From Cavia porcellus (lineage: Eukaryota; Chordata; Mammalia; Rodentia; Caviidae), in contig NW_026947485.1 of NCBI RefSeq assembly GCF_034190915.1, forward strand, positions 130,278,337 to 130,342,336: a stretch of 64,000 bases of DNA, in the 5' to 3' direction. Shown piece by piece: positions 12,929 through 24,924 of the stretch (positions are counted from its first letter, which is position 1; the number at the start of each line of letters is the position of its first letter). Position numbers and translations under genes: made by a program. The notes under the pieces were generated by a model that saw nothing but the letters and a program-made list of their open reading frames with translations, searched no databases and was not told where the DNA came from.

Positions 12929-13271
12929 CATCCTAAGCAGGAAAGGTGGATTTTGGCTCACAGTTTGTAGAGGTTTCAGTCCAAAGTTGGCTGGCTCTGA
13001 GGCAGGGAGGGAGGGCAGAGGGGCACAGCAAAGGAGGAAGAGCTCATGGCATGGAAAGAGAGATCAAAAGAGGAGGGAGGGATGCAGACCTTCTAGGCCA
13101 TGCCCCCAGGCCACCTCCTCCCACCAGGCTTCACACTGAGCTATAGACTCATCAGTGGATTAATCCATGATCCATGATGCAACCTATGTTCTCCATGTTC
13201 TCCATGTTCTCCAAAGCTCCACCTATGAGCACAAGACACTTTGGGAGACATCTTCATACAAACCACAATAG
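12884..13271 (-). mobile_element. MaLR LTR (minus)
   Basis: 'tgtttagttactttgttcattgctgaaacatggtatcc', 'ttttggctcacagtttgtagaggtttcagtccaaag' and 'aaagctccacctatgagcacaag...aaaccacaatagg' fit an antisense MaLR LTR. Its first roughly 45 bp were copied into the 13.7-kb mosaic patch. A small (TGTTCTCCA)3 tandem lies at 13,187-13,213. Confidence 0.65.
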
Positions 13272-13356
13272 GAAGCCAATGGAACAATGAAGGGACAAGG
13301 TGAAGAAGCAGACTAAGACCTGGTCTAAGAGCAGAGACGTGTTTCTTATTTCTAAC

Positions 13357-14034
13357 GGACTAAAGGAATAGAGAGGGATCAGGGACACTTGCTTTTGATG
13401 GCTTAGCTGAACAAGTGACCTCCCCTTCTCTGAAGCTCCTGACAGTCCGTTTGACTGCCTTGTCACTGCTCATTGTAGTTACCAATCAGCAGCTCGATTC
13501 ATCCAATAATTCACTTACTGGCCTACAGTCTTCTTTCCACCTTATTTCACTCATTCCATCTTATCTTTACTCATTCACATCCACCCAGCAAGTTTCTATG
13601 TGGTGCCACAAATTTCTACCCTCACCAAGTACATGAGGCCTGGGAACGTTCAACCACTGATTACAGACCTCTAAGAGTGATGATAGTGTGTCTTTTGTGT
13701 TGATTTTATCACAAGTCTTATCATTTTTCCCAGAAACATGTACAGGCATGGGGTAGGATACCATGTTTCAGCAATGAACAAAGTAACTAAACACTCCAGA
13801 AAGTCTCTCTCTTATAACCAGTGTCCACACTGTTGCTATTCAAGCCCAGAGGATGCCATTACAAAACCCATATGAAACTAAAGTTAGGACTGAAATTGGC
13901 ATCACAACAGAATGAATTTACAAGCAGTAAGAATAACTATGAAACTTTATCACATAGGTTAATTAATTATAGTTCACTGAAAATTATCTTCATATTTTTT
14001 CAGTCTTCTTGGTATATAGGCATTTCTAGTGGCA
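13357..14034 (+). repeat. Mosaic patch built from S1 (direct), S2 (inverted) and S3 (inverted)
   Basis: Three copied segments lie end to end: 13,357-13,636 = S1; 13,645-13,735 = reverse complement of S2; 13,749-14,034 = reverse complement of S3. The joins are short fillers of 8 bp (GGCCTGGG) and 13 bp (ACATGTACAGGCA). Identity to the sources is about 98-99%, so the event is recent. Segment order, mixed orientation and filler at the joins resemble template-switch repair products. Confidence 0.9.
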
Positions 14035-14344
14035 TCCATAATATAACTCTGTCTTACAAAATGCATGATCACTTCTGATTGATATTGGCTGATACTTTGA
14101 GACACATTTTTCTAATAGTTTGTTCTTAATTATGAATGGTATCTCATGGATATTGTTATATATTACTATGCAATTTTTCTCAAGACATTGGGAGTCATAA
14201 CATTTTCTAAAAAGTTAAGAATTCTACAAATACTAGAAATATTATATGATGTCATATATATTCTTCTGTGTACTAGAATTTATATATATATATATATGTA
14301 AGTAATTTTTTACAAACATTTATTTATTATTTATTGTTGTGTCT

Positions 14345-14512
14345 ACACCTGTTAATTCTATTACTCTGGGGACTGGAGCAGAAAGATCTTAAGTTCCATC
14401 TCAGTCCAAGTAACTTAGTGATTTAGCAAGACCCTGTCACAAAATAAATATTAAAAAAGGGTGGAGATGTGGGTCAGTGTGAAGGCCCTATGTTCAATCT
14501 CCACACTCCCTG
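14345..14512 (+). mobile_element. B1-ID composite SINE (diverged)
   Basis: 'gcaagaccctgtcacaaaataaata' followed by 'gggtggagatgtgggtcagtgtgaaggccctatgttcaatctcc'. B1 left part then ID right part. Confidence 0.65.
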
Positions 14513-15131
14513 CTGCAGCTGCAGTGCCTACCTACATTTAAAAGTTAACAATCAGACACTACTTTATGTTTAAATGCCACACCTTGCATATGTTTACATA
14601 GGTTAGATATGATGCTTATCTGTCACTCACACACAAGTTCAGGGTGATGCCTGTTCTCAAACCTCCAAAGGCTGAGGCTTAGTAGTAGGTTTGGGCTGAA
14701 GACCAAGACCAAAGCTGAACTTCAAAACATTTCTCAGCCTCAGTTTATAATTTTTCACCTGTTTCTCTGCCTTCCCTCTGCTATACAATGAACTATTTGA
14801 GGACAGTTGCTGTACATTACTTGTCTAGGACATTATTTGAAAAATACTGAATATTTTTAAAACTTCTTAAAAATATTCGATACACTGATTTATTCTGCAG
14901 GCTTATTTTGTGAGATATTTGTTAGAGAACCTGTGTAAGAAGGTTTGAACGTGGTCATTCACAGTGAAGTGTTAGTAGCAAATCCTACTGGGTTTAACGT
15001 GACTGACATTTCACTTATGGAATTTCTCATCATCCTGTAACTATCCATATTTGCCTTCCATACTTATGTCATCCTAATTAATTAGCTAATTCTTCATGTA
15101 TCTTTCTGTTTTCTACTAAAACGTATGTCCC

Positions 15132-15228
15132 GGGGCTGGGGATTTAGCTCAGCGGCATAAGCACCTGCCTTGCAAGCAGGCGGTCCTGAGTTCGATCCCT
15201 GGTACCGATAAAAAAAAAAAATAAAAAA
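15132..15228 (+). mobile_element. Young ID-type SINE with perfect target duplication
   Basis: A tRNA-derived body 'ggggctggggatttagctcag' includes the A box (TAGCTCAGCGG) and a B box (GAGTTCGATCCC), and ends CCGATA plus an A-rich tail. It is flanked by identical 15-bp direct repeats TAAAACGTATGTCCC at 15,117-15,131 and 15,229-15,243. This proves retrotransposition by L1-type target-primed integration and a recent age. Confidence 0.93.
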
Positions 15229-15544
15229 TAAAACGTATGTCCCTTTTTAAATTCGAAATAAGAAATACCAGAAAATATCCAGGTATAATATTTTATATCA
15301 TGTATTAATCATCACCTTGTATTCTAAGTAGTAAGATATTCTCATTTTTCCTTCTCTGTTATTTTGTTCTCAAATATAGATTTTTGAGTTTCACAAATTC
15401 ATGGAACTTCTTTAATGCAAAAAATCAGATTAAAATAATGACTAAAATAAAATAAAAATGTATAAGTTTTAAAACTCATAGTTACTTTTGTTTCTATGAT
15501 CCACATTGTAAAGTAAGTAAGTTTACAAATGTACTTCTAGGAAA

Positions 15545-16100
15545 AAGTCTTCCTTCTTTATGGCAAAGTGATACTCCACTGTGTATAAATACCACATTTT
15601 TTTTAGCCCTTCATCTCCTGATGGACAGACATACAGGCTGCTTCCAAGATTGAGCTATTGTGAATTGTTCTGCTATAAACATGGGCATAATTACATTGCT
15701 ATAATATGATGTCATTAGTTCTTTGGGAAGATACCTGAAATTTCTATTTTAGTTCTGTGAAGAACCTCCATACTGCTTTCCATAGTGGTTGTACTAGTTA
15801 ACATCCCCACCAAAATATCACAATGCTAAATGAAGTAACTCACACACAGAAGTTAAATATAATATGGTTTCTCTTATATGAGAAACGCAAAGTATACATA
15901 ACCTGAAAAGCAAAATAAAAGATATGTGACAGGAAATAGGAAGGTAGACCTTTTTTAGAAGAGGAGACCTAGGAATGAAGAGAGAAATGGAACTGAAAAT
16001 GATTAAAATACATTATGTTATATAACAAACACCTGAAATGAATGTACTCATTATGTATTGCAAATATGTACTAGTAAAAAAATTAACAAGGAAAACGGAA
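15545..16100 (+). mobile_element. 5'-inverted (twin-primed) L1 3' end
   Basis: The left part (15,545-15,825) reads as the antisense of the LINE-1 ORF2 C-terminal/3' region ('cttcatctcctgatggacagacata', 'ttgctataaacatgggcata', 'ccatagtggttgtactagtt'). The right part (about 15,826-16,100) reads in sense ('atgctaaatgaagtaactcacaca', 'atgagaaacgcaaag') and ends in an A-rich tail. Opposed halves of the 3' end of one element, with a small gap between them, are the signature of twin priming. Confidence 0.75.
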
Positions 16101-17469
16101 GAATTTTTAATTTAGTAGCACCACCTCTGAGTTTTTATTTTATGTATTTTGTGAACTGTTATTAACTACATACTAATATAAGACACGGTTCTGTGTACTC
16201 CTATAACTGGTGGAATCTGACTATTAGGAAAACAAAATTGCAAAAAGCCAGGTATCTTCTACATGCTATCATCCTTCATATTTAATGAACCCTAATGCTG
16301 TGGGAACCGTGCCTAAAAACACAGATAACAGCTTCTCCAAACAAGTAAAAATTATTCTTTCATCTCAGGACAGCAGCTGCTTTGCACGGCAATGTGGTAT
16401 CTGCAACTCAACTTCTCGTGGTCTCCCAAAAAGGAGTAATACCCTTGTTCACAGACTACGAAGACGTCTGCAGAGGCAGATAGAGATATAATTCACTTCC
16501 TCCTCTCTGTTCCACAGCAGGCTGGTGAACAGACGGACTTTCAGATTCCTGGGAATGGTGATCTCATACATGAGGCCTGTGCTACCCCAGGGCATCATCT
16601 GCTCAAACTTACAGACCCAAGCCACGGTTTAGGGGTGAGGCCGTGTCAAACAACGCATCAGCTTGCATTAGGCTCTTCATCATAACATTTATGAGACATT
16701 TTAGTTTGCTCAAAGTGCTTCCTCAGAACACAGAGCCTTTGTCAACTTTTGAAGTTATTTTGCCCTGATTTTCATTTTACAGAAAACTGAAATCCTTCGG
16801 ATTCTAGTGGCTGTGAAGTTCCCCTTGCGCAGCGCCACAGTCTGTTTCTACCTGGAAGCAGCCTTCATCTCTCAGCCACAAGCTACTGTGGAGCAGGGAG
16901 TCACTTCTGCTTCTCGGGGAGGCTTACCATGCACCTCCGAACCGCTGGAAAAGTACACGTGTACCGAAAAGGAAGCACAGACCCACGGTCTCTGAATGAG
17001 TGAAAATAAAAATATAAACTGAGTGTCAGAATAAGAAACACTGACACCTTTGTGAGTCAGACCTCCTACACAAAAACAGTGCTCAGAGAAATACTTACAT
17101 CATTTCATTCACAATTCTGAGGCAAATGATTAGACTCATCTTTTAGCCAACGAATTTATTACCTTATTCTTCAGCTTTTTTTTTCCTTTTTAAATTTGTT
17201 CTTTGTTTGTTTTTGTTCTCTGCTTGTTGGCACTGAGGCACTGCTGAGAACAAGAACAGAAGAACCAAGAAGAAAAGTATTCTGCAAACTTAAGTCCATC
17301 ATTTGCAGATTTAATTGGGATTCTGGAAACTTTCAAATTATTAGCATCTTTTAAAACCTAGTTTTTCAGAAAAGTTTCTAAATTATTAAGTTGTAGAAGC
17401 AAGTAGAGACTATTATACTGGAAGCAATAATAAATTTGATATCCCTGGTCCTATTTATGCTAACACAAA
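16101..17469. other. Intron sequence; nothing recognised
   Basis: Mostly unique-looking A+T-rich DNA with a slightly G+C-richer middle (16,500-16,990). Only short ORFs of 62-68 codons are present. Confidence 0.4.
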
Positions 17470-18115
17470 AGTAGAAATTACCCAATGTTCATTAATGCGT
17501 GAATGGATATAAGACAAGAACTAAGATACATCACGGGCAGATACAAATTCTCTATGATAAACTTCATCATTAAAAAATTTATCAATAAAATAAAAAATAC
17601 AAATTCTCTGAAGTACATCCATACAGTGAAATACGACTCAACAATGCAAAGGAATGAACTATTACTGCAAATACTGAAATATTAATTAACCTCCAAATCA
17701 GAGGCTGGGGATATAGCCCAGCAGTACAGCACCTGCCTGGCAAGCACAGGATCAGAAGTTTGATTCCCAGTTATAAAAAAATTTTTTAAAAAAATAAACT
17801 ATCAAAATCAGCTTACTGACAAAAAAAATTGCAGACTTACAAGAAAACTAAAATATACTTTATGATATCACATATATAAAATTCTAACACGTGAAAATTA
17901 AATGGATGGTGACATAAATCGGGCAAGTGAAGGCCTAGGGAAAAGGTTGGGGCAGGAGAGAGTGAAAAGAAATAGAAGTAAAATTTCTAGAGCCATTGAG
18001 CAGTTTGCTACCCTGATCTGATGATGACTCTACAGAGATGAATATATCTCAGAACTCATAGACCTCCCACACACGTTTAACACGTGAAATGTACTGATGC
18101 CACAGCAAGTCTATT
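17470..18115 (+). mobile_element. Old L1 3' region split by an ID SINE
   Basis: The left part (17,470-17,700: 'cccaatgttcattaatgcgtgaatgg', 'catacagtgaaatacgactcaacaatgcaa') and the right part (17,820-18,115) read as one L1M 3' end. They are separated by an ID insertion at 17,703-17,800. Confidence 0.6.
17703..17800 (+). mobile_element. ID-type SINE inserted in an L1 fragment
   Basis: 'ggctggggatatagcccagcagtacagcacctgcctggcaagcacagg' and 'agtttgattcccagttata' plus an A-rich tail. It separates the two halves of an older L1 3' end. Confidence 0.8.
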
Positions 18116-18484
18116 TTTTTAAACTATCTACTCACAAAATGACACAGCACAAAGAAGCCATTAAAGCCCCGTCAAAATTAGAACTCCCGCCACTAAGTAT
18201 ATGTGAATAAATAAAGACTATCAACCCTAGCAACAGAAAAGACACACAGGTAGCACAGAGGACCTTGATCTGCCCTTGGGATTCAGTACAGGGGAAATTC
18301 GGCTTTGTAAGACATTCACCTCTTGATAAGTTAGGAAAGAAAGACTATGAACACATTAACAAAGGAAATTCCCAGAAAATCTCCTATAATAAAAATCAGA
18401 AGACTAGTTTAAAAGAGCAAGAGAAATGAACAAGTGTAGAATGAGAAAAAGTATGATTCCATTGTTTTGTGACCCAGCACACTA

Positions 18485-18845
18485 TTGCTATGGTTTATAC
18501 CTAGATGGCCCCCAGAACCTCACATGATCACAGCCAGATCATGGACTGTGACTAAATTATAGAGGTCTAACACCTCTATAATTGACTCATGGCTTGACCT
18601 CTATAATTGCTGACTCGTGGCTTGCAGAGACTGTGACCCAGAAGGTTCTGTCTCCCTCCCCAGCTCCTCCCTCAACTCCCTGCTTCCCTGCCGCTGGGAT
18701 GTAAGGAGTCTCCTGTCCACCATGTCCCATGCTGTCTTGCTTTGACGCCAGCTGACTCGGACTGAAGCATGAGCCAAAATAAACCACTCTTTCCTTCAGC
18801 TGTGGGTGTTGGGTATTTTGTCTCAGTAATGAGGGAAGTAACTAA
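18485..18845 (+). mobile_element. MaLR LTR (MST-like)
   Basis: Begins 'tgctatggtttatacctagatggcccccag' and ends 'gagccaaaataaaccactctttcc...gggtattttgtctcagtaatgagggaagtaactaaga'. These are the start and polyadenylation end of MST/MLT-class LTRs. It contains a local duplication (18,573-18,624). Confidence 0.7.
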
Positions 18846-19499
18846 GATAAATATCTAGCATACATCTGTGGTTTTGCAAAGAAGGAAAACAAACATCTGA
18901 GGCACGTCCAAGATTGGACTTTCCAGGGGCAGCTCAGCTCAATAAATGCCAAGGAGAGTAGAGATCTTAGTAAGCAGAGGAGGCACCGACTGAGGAAAGA
19001 GTCTCAAGTTTCAGGAGGTAGGAGGGAGTGGGCCGGAAATCATTAAAGATCATATGATGGGTCCGTTTTCAACAGCAGGGATGCAAATGTGAAGGCCTGC
19101 AGGGGATCACCTGATGCAGAGATGAAGGCTGACAGGGCGACACAGATTGCAGGAGATGGAAGCTGAAGGTTTTTCTGAAGGTGGCTGAAAGACCTTCAGT
19201 TCAGATCTCATTCACAGAGATGAAAACACTCTCTGCACAGGAAAGGACAGACCCCCTACTGTACACTGTCTAACACTGTCTACAATGTACATAAGACAAT
19301 AAAAAATATTATTAAACATGAGAGAAGACAATCAAACAGAACAAAGGAAAACAGTCAATAGAAACCAGTCAGGTAATGCAATCATGCAGGTGTTGGAATT
19401 AGCAGACAGAGCTCACAAAGCAGCCACTACAGGTACGTTCAGGGACTTAGAGGAAAAGATGGTTGGAATAAGAGAACGGGAGGAAGTTGTACTCTTTTT

Positions 19500-19620
19500 A
19501 TCTTGGGTTCTGTTTCTTCATCTGAGAATGGGAATACTAATTACCCCAGAGTGAGGGACTATGTGTAAAAGCTGAAAATACACCTGCCTGGCTTATTCTG
19601 AACATTTAATAAAGATTTAC
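19500..19620 (-). repeat. MIR (minus)
   Basis: 'tttcttcatctgagaatgggaatactaattacc' and 'gcctggcttattctgaacatttaataaag' match antisense MIR. Confidence 0.6.
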
Positions 19621-19865
19621 TGTTACCATGTGACCTCAGAAAGTTACTACAAAGCTTTTAACTTCCATTTCTTCGTAAGCCATAAGAGTAATTTAATGAC
19701 TTCAGTTTGTCAGGGCTGTCACACAGGTGTTTTTAAGAAGCACAGAGAGAGCCTTACCAGTGCGTATAGGTAATAAATATTTAGCACATGCCAGTTCTCT
19801 TGCCCTTCCACATTCATGCTTTCAAAGCTTAGAATTCATGATGGGGTCAAACTCATGATGATCTT

Positions 19866-19912
19866 TTTTTTTATATATATATATATATATATGTATATGT
19901 ATGTATATATCC
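19866..19912 (+). repeat. (TA)n/(TATG)n microsatellite
   Basis: Runs of TA from about 19,873 grade into TATGTA units. Simple repeat in intron 1. Shorter TA runs occur at 8,083-8,092 and 14,281-14,297. Confidence 0.9.
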
Positions 19913-20059
19913 ATGGAAAATATTATCTGTCTAAATAAAATTATACACTAAAACAAGTCAGCCTAGTTCTCCACCTAGAAATTCTTCATCACATCAATAA
20001 CTCTTGCATTGTTCCAAATTTCCTCATCCAACTTTTTTTTCCACTTTCAGGTCCAGCCC

Positions 20060-20480
20060 TGTTATGATTTTGGTAATAAGGATAACAAATAAGATGATGT
20101 CTGCCCACAGAGAGCTTCAAAATAATGAACGGAAAATTTAAATAATCACATCAATCACTGCCTACCAACAGAGGGCTGGGCACAGAGAGCACGGAAGGAG
20201 TGTAAAGGCTTGCGTGTGTTGGAAGAAGTGATACTTAAACTAAGACCTAAAGAGAAGAAAGACACAGGCATCAAGGAAAGGAGGATGTGCAACCAGAGAG
20301 AGGGGTTTAGTGTTCTGCAAGTAAGCACAGAACTTGGGGAACCACAATGAACAGAGCATAGAGTTTGACTAAGGAAATGATGAGAAACAAGGCAGGCAGG
20401 GGCCAGACCATGAAGGATCTCATGTGTCATGTTAAGGACTGTAGGTTTTATTATAAGAGAAATGAGGGATCAGTCACACT
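20060..20480 (-). repeat. L2 fragment (minus)
   Basis: 'aggggccagaccatgaaggatctcatgtgtcatgttaaggactgtaggttttattataag' is a diagnostic antisense L2 string, preceded by 'gcaagtaagcacagaacttgg'. The start is approximate. Confidence 0.7.
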
Positions 20481-21171
20481 GTAGGAAGCAGAAAAAAATA
20501 TAAAGTCTGGTCCTAGGAGGGGAATAGATGAGAGAAGGAAGAATCATAGGTGAACAACACCAGCTTAGAAACCCACTCAACAGCTGGCAAGAACTTGGAA
20601 TCAAGGCTGCAGCTGGGTAAAGAAGTGAATGTGAGAAGAAGAGGGAGATAAAGGAATTGAAAGTGATCGAGGTGTGCTACATATCACGTATCAGTTCCCC
20701 AAACGAATGTAACCATCATTCACTGCAAATATACACTAATAACAGGGATAAAGAAGTGAATGAATTCAAGAGATATTTTTAAAGGCAGGGTGGGCAGAAT
20801 TTAGTGACTAGATGGAAGTGGTGAGGACAGGGAATTAAAACCAGGATACATGAAGACGTGAATAAATAATGAGAATGACTAAATAAGACGACTGGCTTGC
20901 AGGCTTGGGAAAATAAGACAACAGTGATAGCTTCATAGTCAGAGGAAACACTGTTAGAGGGAATTGGAAGACAGTTCTCAGTGGGTGCCTCTCCTTTCTG
21001 GAGTTTAGATCTCCATTCAAGGATTTTTGCACAATGAAAACATTGGAAGGCAAAGACAAGGTTTCCTTCTAAAGCAGAAGGAAGATAGTTTTAATGTCCT
21101 GTGTCCTAATGCTTCTCTTCATCATAAAGATAAGCAAAGGGCATTTGCTTACAACCTACTATGAAATTCTG

Positions 21172-21263
21172 AGCTGAAGATACAGCTCAACAGCACAGCA
21201 CATGCCTGGCAAGTGTGAGATTATGAGTTCAATTTCCAGTACCAAAAGAAAAATAAAAAAATT
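21172..21263 (+). mobile_element. ID-type SINE
   Basis: 'gagctgaagatacagctcaacagcacagcacatgcctggcaag' then 'gagttcaatttccagtaccaaaag' and an A-rich tail. Confidence 0.75.
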
Positions 21264-21599
21264 TGAGTTCCCCAAGATGAGGTCTTCTGAATGGCATAAA
21301 TTACAGCATCTGTGCCATACTCTTGAGCAATGCACCACCACACCTGGGGACTGAGGAGAGCAAACTTCATGCCGCTGCTATGACATGAGGCATAGTCCTT
21401 CAGCTCTCACCCTAGGACTTGTATTACCTGTCACCATCCATGATAGCATGGCTACTAATTTGTCAGCCTGTGAGATTTATACCCCAAAATCTCGAGGTCT
21501 TCCCAGTTTTTGATAAAGGAGAAGAGAGTGCTTTCATTTTTAGCTTATTGCAAAAATACTAAGATTTGAAAGCAGGCTGATACAATTTGGAATTTTGGT

Positions 21600-21705
21600 C
21601 CAGCCACATCCTTGTGTGTCAATTATTTAACTTCTGATTTTCTTTTTCCCCCTCTATAAAATGAATACATTAAACCCTTCTCACACATTGCTTAGGACAC
21701 AAGTC
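21600..21705 (-). repeat. MIR (minus)
   Basis: 'ccttgtgtgtcaattatttaacttctgatt...ctataaaatgaatacatt' follows the antisense MIR layout; diverged. Confidence 0.45.
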
Positions 21706-22274
21706 TTCTCTTTTTCATAGTATCATTCCCTATTTTCTCCTTACAGTTCTATGGCTTTATGATTGTATCTTCAATGCTTATATACACATGACTTCATGTC
21801 ACTAATACACAGAAGCTCATGGGCACAATGTGAGGTCCCCTCAGTATCATGTATGTGCTGCTCAGCAGATATCTGTCAAATGAGCAAAAGACTAGTTGAT
21901 AAAGTTAGTTTATGTTTTCCATTCACTAACTCATGAAATAATTATTGAACCATTATCATGTTCTACCCACTGAACTAGGAAGCAGTGATTCAGCAAAAAA
22001 CTCTCAAGTGCTCATCAGACTTGCTTCCGGTAAACACTGAGTTGGCAGACAGATGTGGTTTTCACATAATGCCAAAAATACAGCAGAAAAGCAAGTGGGG
22101 TCACTGGTGAGACGCAGCTTCTACGAGAAAAAGTTACTGTGTGTACACATAAAGGAAGGAGAAGGAGCAACCCTGCAAAAATCTGGAAGAAATGCCCTCC
22201 AAGAAGAGGGAGAAGTGAGTGCAAAGGCCCTGTTGTAAGAAGCTTGACTGTTAGATAAGCAATCATCCTAGAAA

Positions 22275-22430
22275 TGATGTTAGTGATAGGAACTATTATT
22301 ATCTATAATTAACCGATGAGGAAACAAAGGCCTAAAAAGATTTAGAGGCTTACTCCAAATCACACACCTAGGAAGTGCAGGGATAATAGAAGTTCAAATC
22401 AAAGTTCCTCCCAACCCAGAAACCTTCACA
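22275..22430 (+). repeat. MIR
   Basis: 'aaccgatgaggaaacaaaggcctaaaaagatttagaggcttactccaaatcacacacctaggaagtg' is a clear MIR core in sense. Confidence 0.8.
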
Positions 22431-23061
22431 AAAGTAAAACAAGTTACTAATGCATAAGCATCAAAGCAGAAAGTGGTATGCATCACATGCAATCTGCTGA
22501 GTGATGGTGAAGACAAAAAGAAACCTCAGGCTTTTATTCAAGCAAAGAGATACAACCATGTCCTTCAGATAAACAATGACTAGCAACAGATACTAGTATG
22601 CATAGTTCATTCTAGACCCTTCTGGTAATTGGAGTGACCACTTAACTGGTTTTATTTAAAGTAGCAGATATTTCTCATATTTAAAGGACAGGGGGGTTTT
22701 GAAGCTAGGTGGGTACCCAACAAAAATGGCTTCACTCTCCCACATACTGAAAAAGGGCTGCTGTGCACCCTGATGGTGACATCTCCAAGAGATGGTTCTC
22801 AGCTCCTTCAGGAAGGAATTCTTGAGTCTTAGTGCTAGAAAGAACCTTAGCTTTTAAAACGATCTACATGATCTCAAAGAGATAAAACTTGTAAGTATTC
22901 TAAAGCAAATTTTAAAGAAAAGGATTGAGTCTCTTCTTTTAATGGTAAGAAAGAAAATTACTGTATCTAAGTCTTAATTTGCATTTACCTTTCCTCAGTA
23001 GTAGAGCTGGGATCTGGGCCCACACCCTCTGGGTCTAGGAACCAACATTACAATTTTATAC

Positions 23062-23260
23062 TTTTTTCTCCACTTCTAGAGATTGAACCCAGCGTCTCTG
23101 CACTGAACTACATCCCAAACCCTTTGTTTTATTTGACTTTATTTTTATAATTTGATGCTGAGTCTCTCAAAGTAGCTCCGGCAGGCCTCAAATTTGTGAT
23201 CTTCCTGTCTCAGTCTCCCAGAATGCTGGGATTACAGGCATGCAGTGCCACACCCAACTA
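23062..23260 (-). mobile_element. B1-ID composite SINE (minus)
   Basis: Reverse complement of the ID end ('agattgaacccagcgtctctgcactgaactacatccca') followed by the reverse-complement B1 part ('gtgatcttcctgtctcagtctcccagaatgctgggattacaggcatgc'). Confidence 0.8.
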
Positions 23261-24689
23261 TTTTTCCACTTTATCATCTTTAAACATTTCTAAAACTATA
23301 TTCCTTACAGTTTTTTTACCTTTTATTTCCATAAGTAATGCACATATGGGGAGTAGCAAGCTAAAATCATTCACACAGGCCCCCATATTGTCAATGGGCC
23401 TAGTTTAATTCCTAAGGATTAAACACTGCAGGAAATACAGCTCAGTTTCATCAATAATTTAGCAAGCTGCACTTTTATTGACATAACAACCTCAGGAGAA
23501 GGATGAATAAGGTCGTTCTATGGAAATTCTAAGTGCCGGTTTTTAAAAATAGTTTGTGGCTATGTATCAGTGATGACTAATGCATAGATAACTGAAGGAA
23601 AGGATACTTGGTATGTTTGGAAAATGCAAATTGGCAGCCAGTATTCAGTAAGTACAGCCCACCACACCAGAACTAGCAGAATACACAGGAGACGAGGATG
23701 GGGTAAGAAGACATGACACAAATCTTCTTCATTCCAGATATATAAAAGTTACCGCCATTTTTTAGAAACCAAATTTTCTTTCAATATCCATCTTTACCGA
23801 TATACCAACAATAACTTTCTTCCATACACTGTACCACAACAACCTTCCAGGAGGTGGAGTTGCCTCTTACATTGTATAATTTGAGGAGTTTCCTCCGATC
23901 AGAAGGATGAAAATAACCCCACTCAAAACAGAAAACAGATAATGGATGATATGTGTGAAATCAAACAATAGAAAATTGACCAAGAGACAATGAAGCAATG
24001 AGCTGCAAATGCAGACACTATACAACCGTGTGCAACAAACCCTTTTCTTTGTTATTTGCCACTGAAAATACACTTTAAAAAGTTATTACCCAGAGAAATA
24101 AATTGATATATAACCTTTTATAACTACCTGCAGGACATAGCATTAGAGTAAAATAAAGAACAAGTACTAACAAGATAACATGCAATTTGAAGCTAACCTA
24201 AAGAGACAAAATCACTAAATGTTCTAAAAAGATTTTTCTTTTCACTACATAACAAATCTTGTGATGGGGACAAATGGGAGGGTAAGAGGAAATTGCAAAA
24301 TTATTAACTTTGAAAGCACAATCTAATATCCTAAGAGCTGACAGCTATTGTTCAGTTTTCAGTTTTCATGATTGCTAAGTATACTTGTTGCCTGGGTCAC
24401 AAAATATCTATCATAGTAGTTTTCCCTTGAACCAACAATAAGTTCTTACTTTTTTTTAACTCATCAGGAAACTGCACTACTAAAATTTCAGTCAATAAAG
24501 ATGTCAATAACTTAGTGTTCCAAACCACAAACCGCAGAAGCATTTCATTTATAATAGACTAAGATAGCTTCAGATAATTCCCTTTCTTACCGTATTTCTA
24601 TCATGTCATATTCCAGATTCCAAATTTTCCTGATAATTTCACCATAAGCAACCTATAAAGCCAACCAGAGTTGATAATATGATACTGAT

Positions 24690-24840
24690 GACAGTTAATA
24701 TTAGTCGCTGTGCACCAACCATTGTTTCAAGTGATTTGCTTGCATCTGCGTCTCACAGTAATCCTATGAGGTAATTAGTGTAAGTATCCCAATTTCTAGA
24801 TAAGAAAATGCAAGGACAGAGTAACGAAGGTAAAAGCAAC
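24690..24840 (+). repeat. MIR
   Basis: 'aagtgatttgcttgcatctgcgtctcacagtaatcctatgaggtaattagtgtaagtatccc' matches MIR in sense. Confidence 0.7.
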
Positions 24841-24924
24841 TAGATCTAAGGCAAAAGCAACTAGAGGAACCAGAATACTAGATCAGATAGATAAGCTTCA
24901 AAATCTACATCTTATGCACCTCAG

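Noticed and set aside
13187..13213. CRISPR-like or satellite array
   Set aside because: Only three 9-bp TGTTCTCCA units occur within a MaLR LTR, a trivial minisatellite.
15132..15228. tRNA gene
   Set aside because: A and B boxes are present, but this is an ID SINE with an A-tail and target duplications and without a tRNA 3' acceptor stem. The same applies to the other ID copies.
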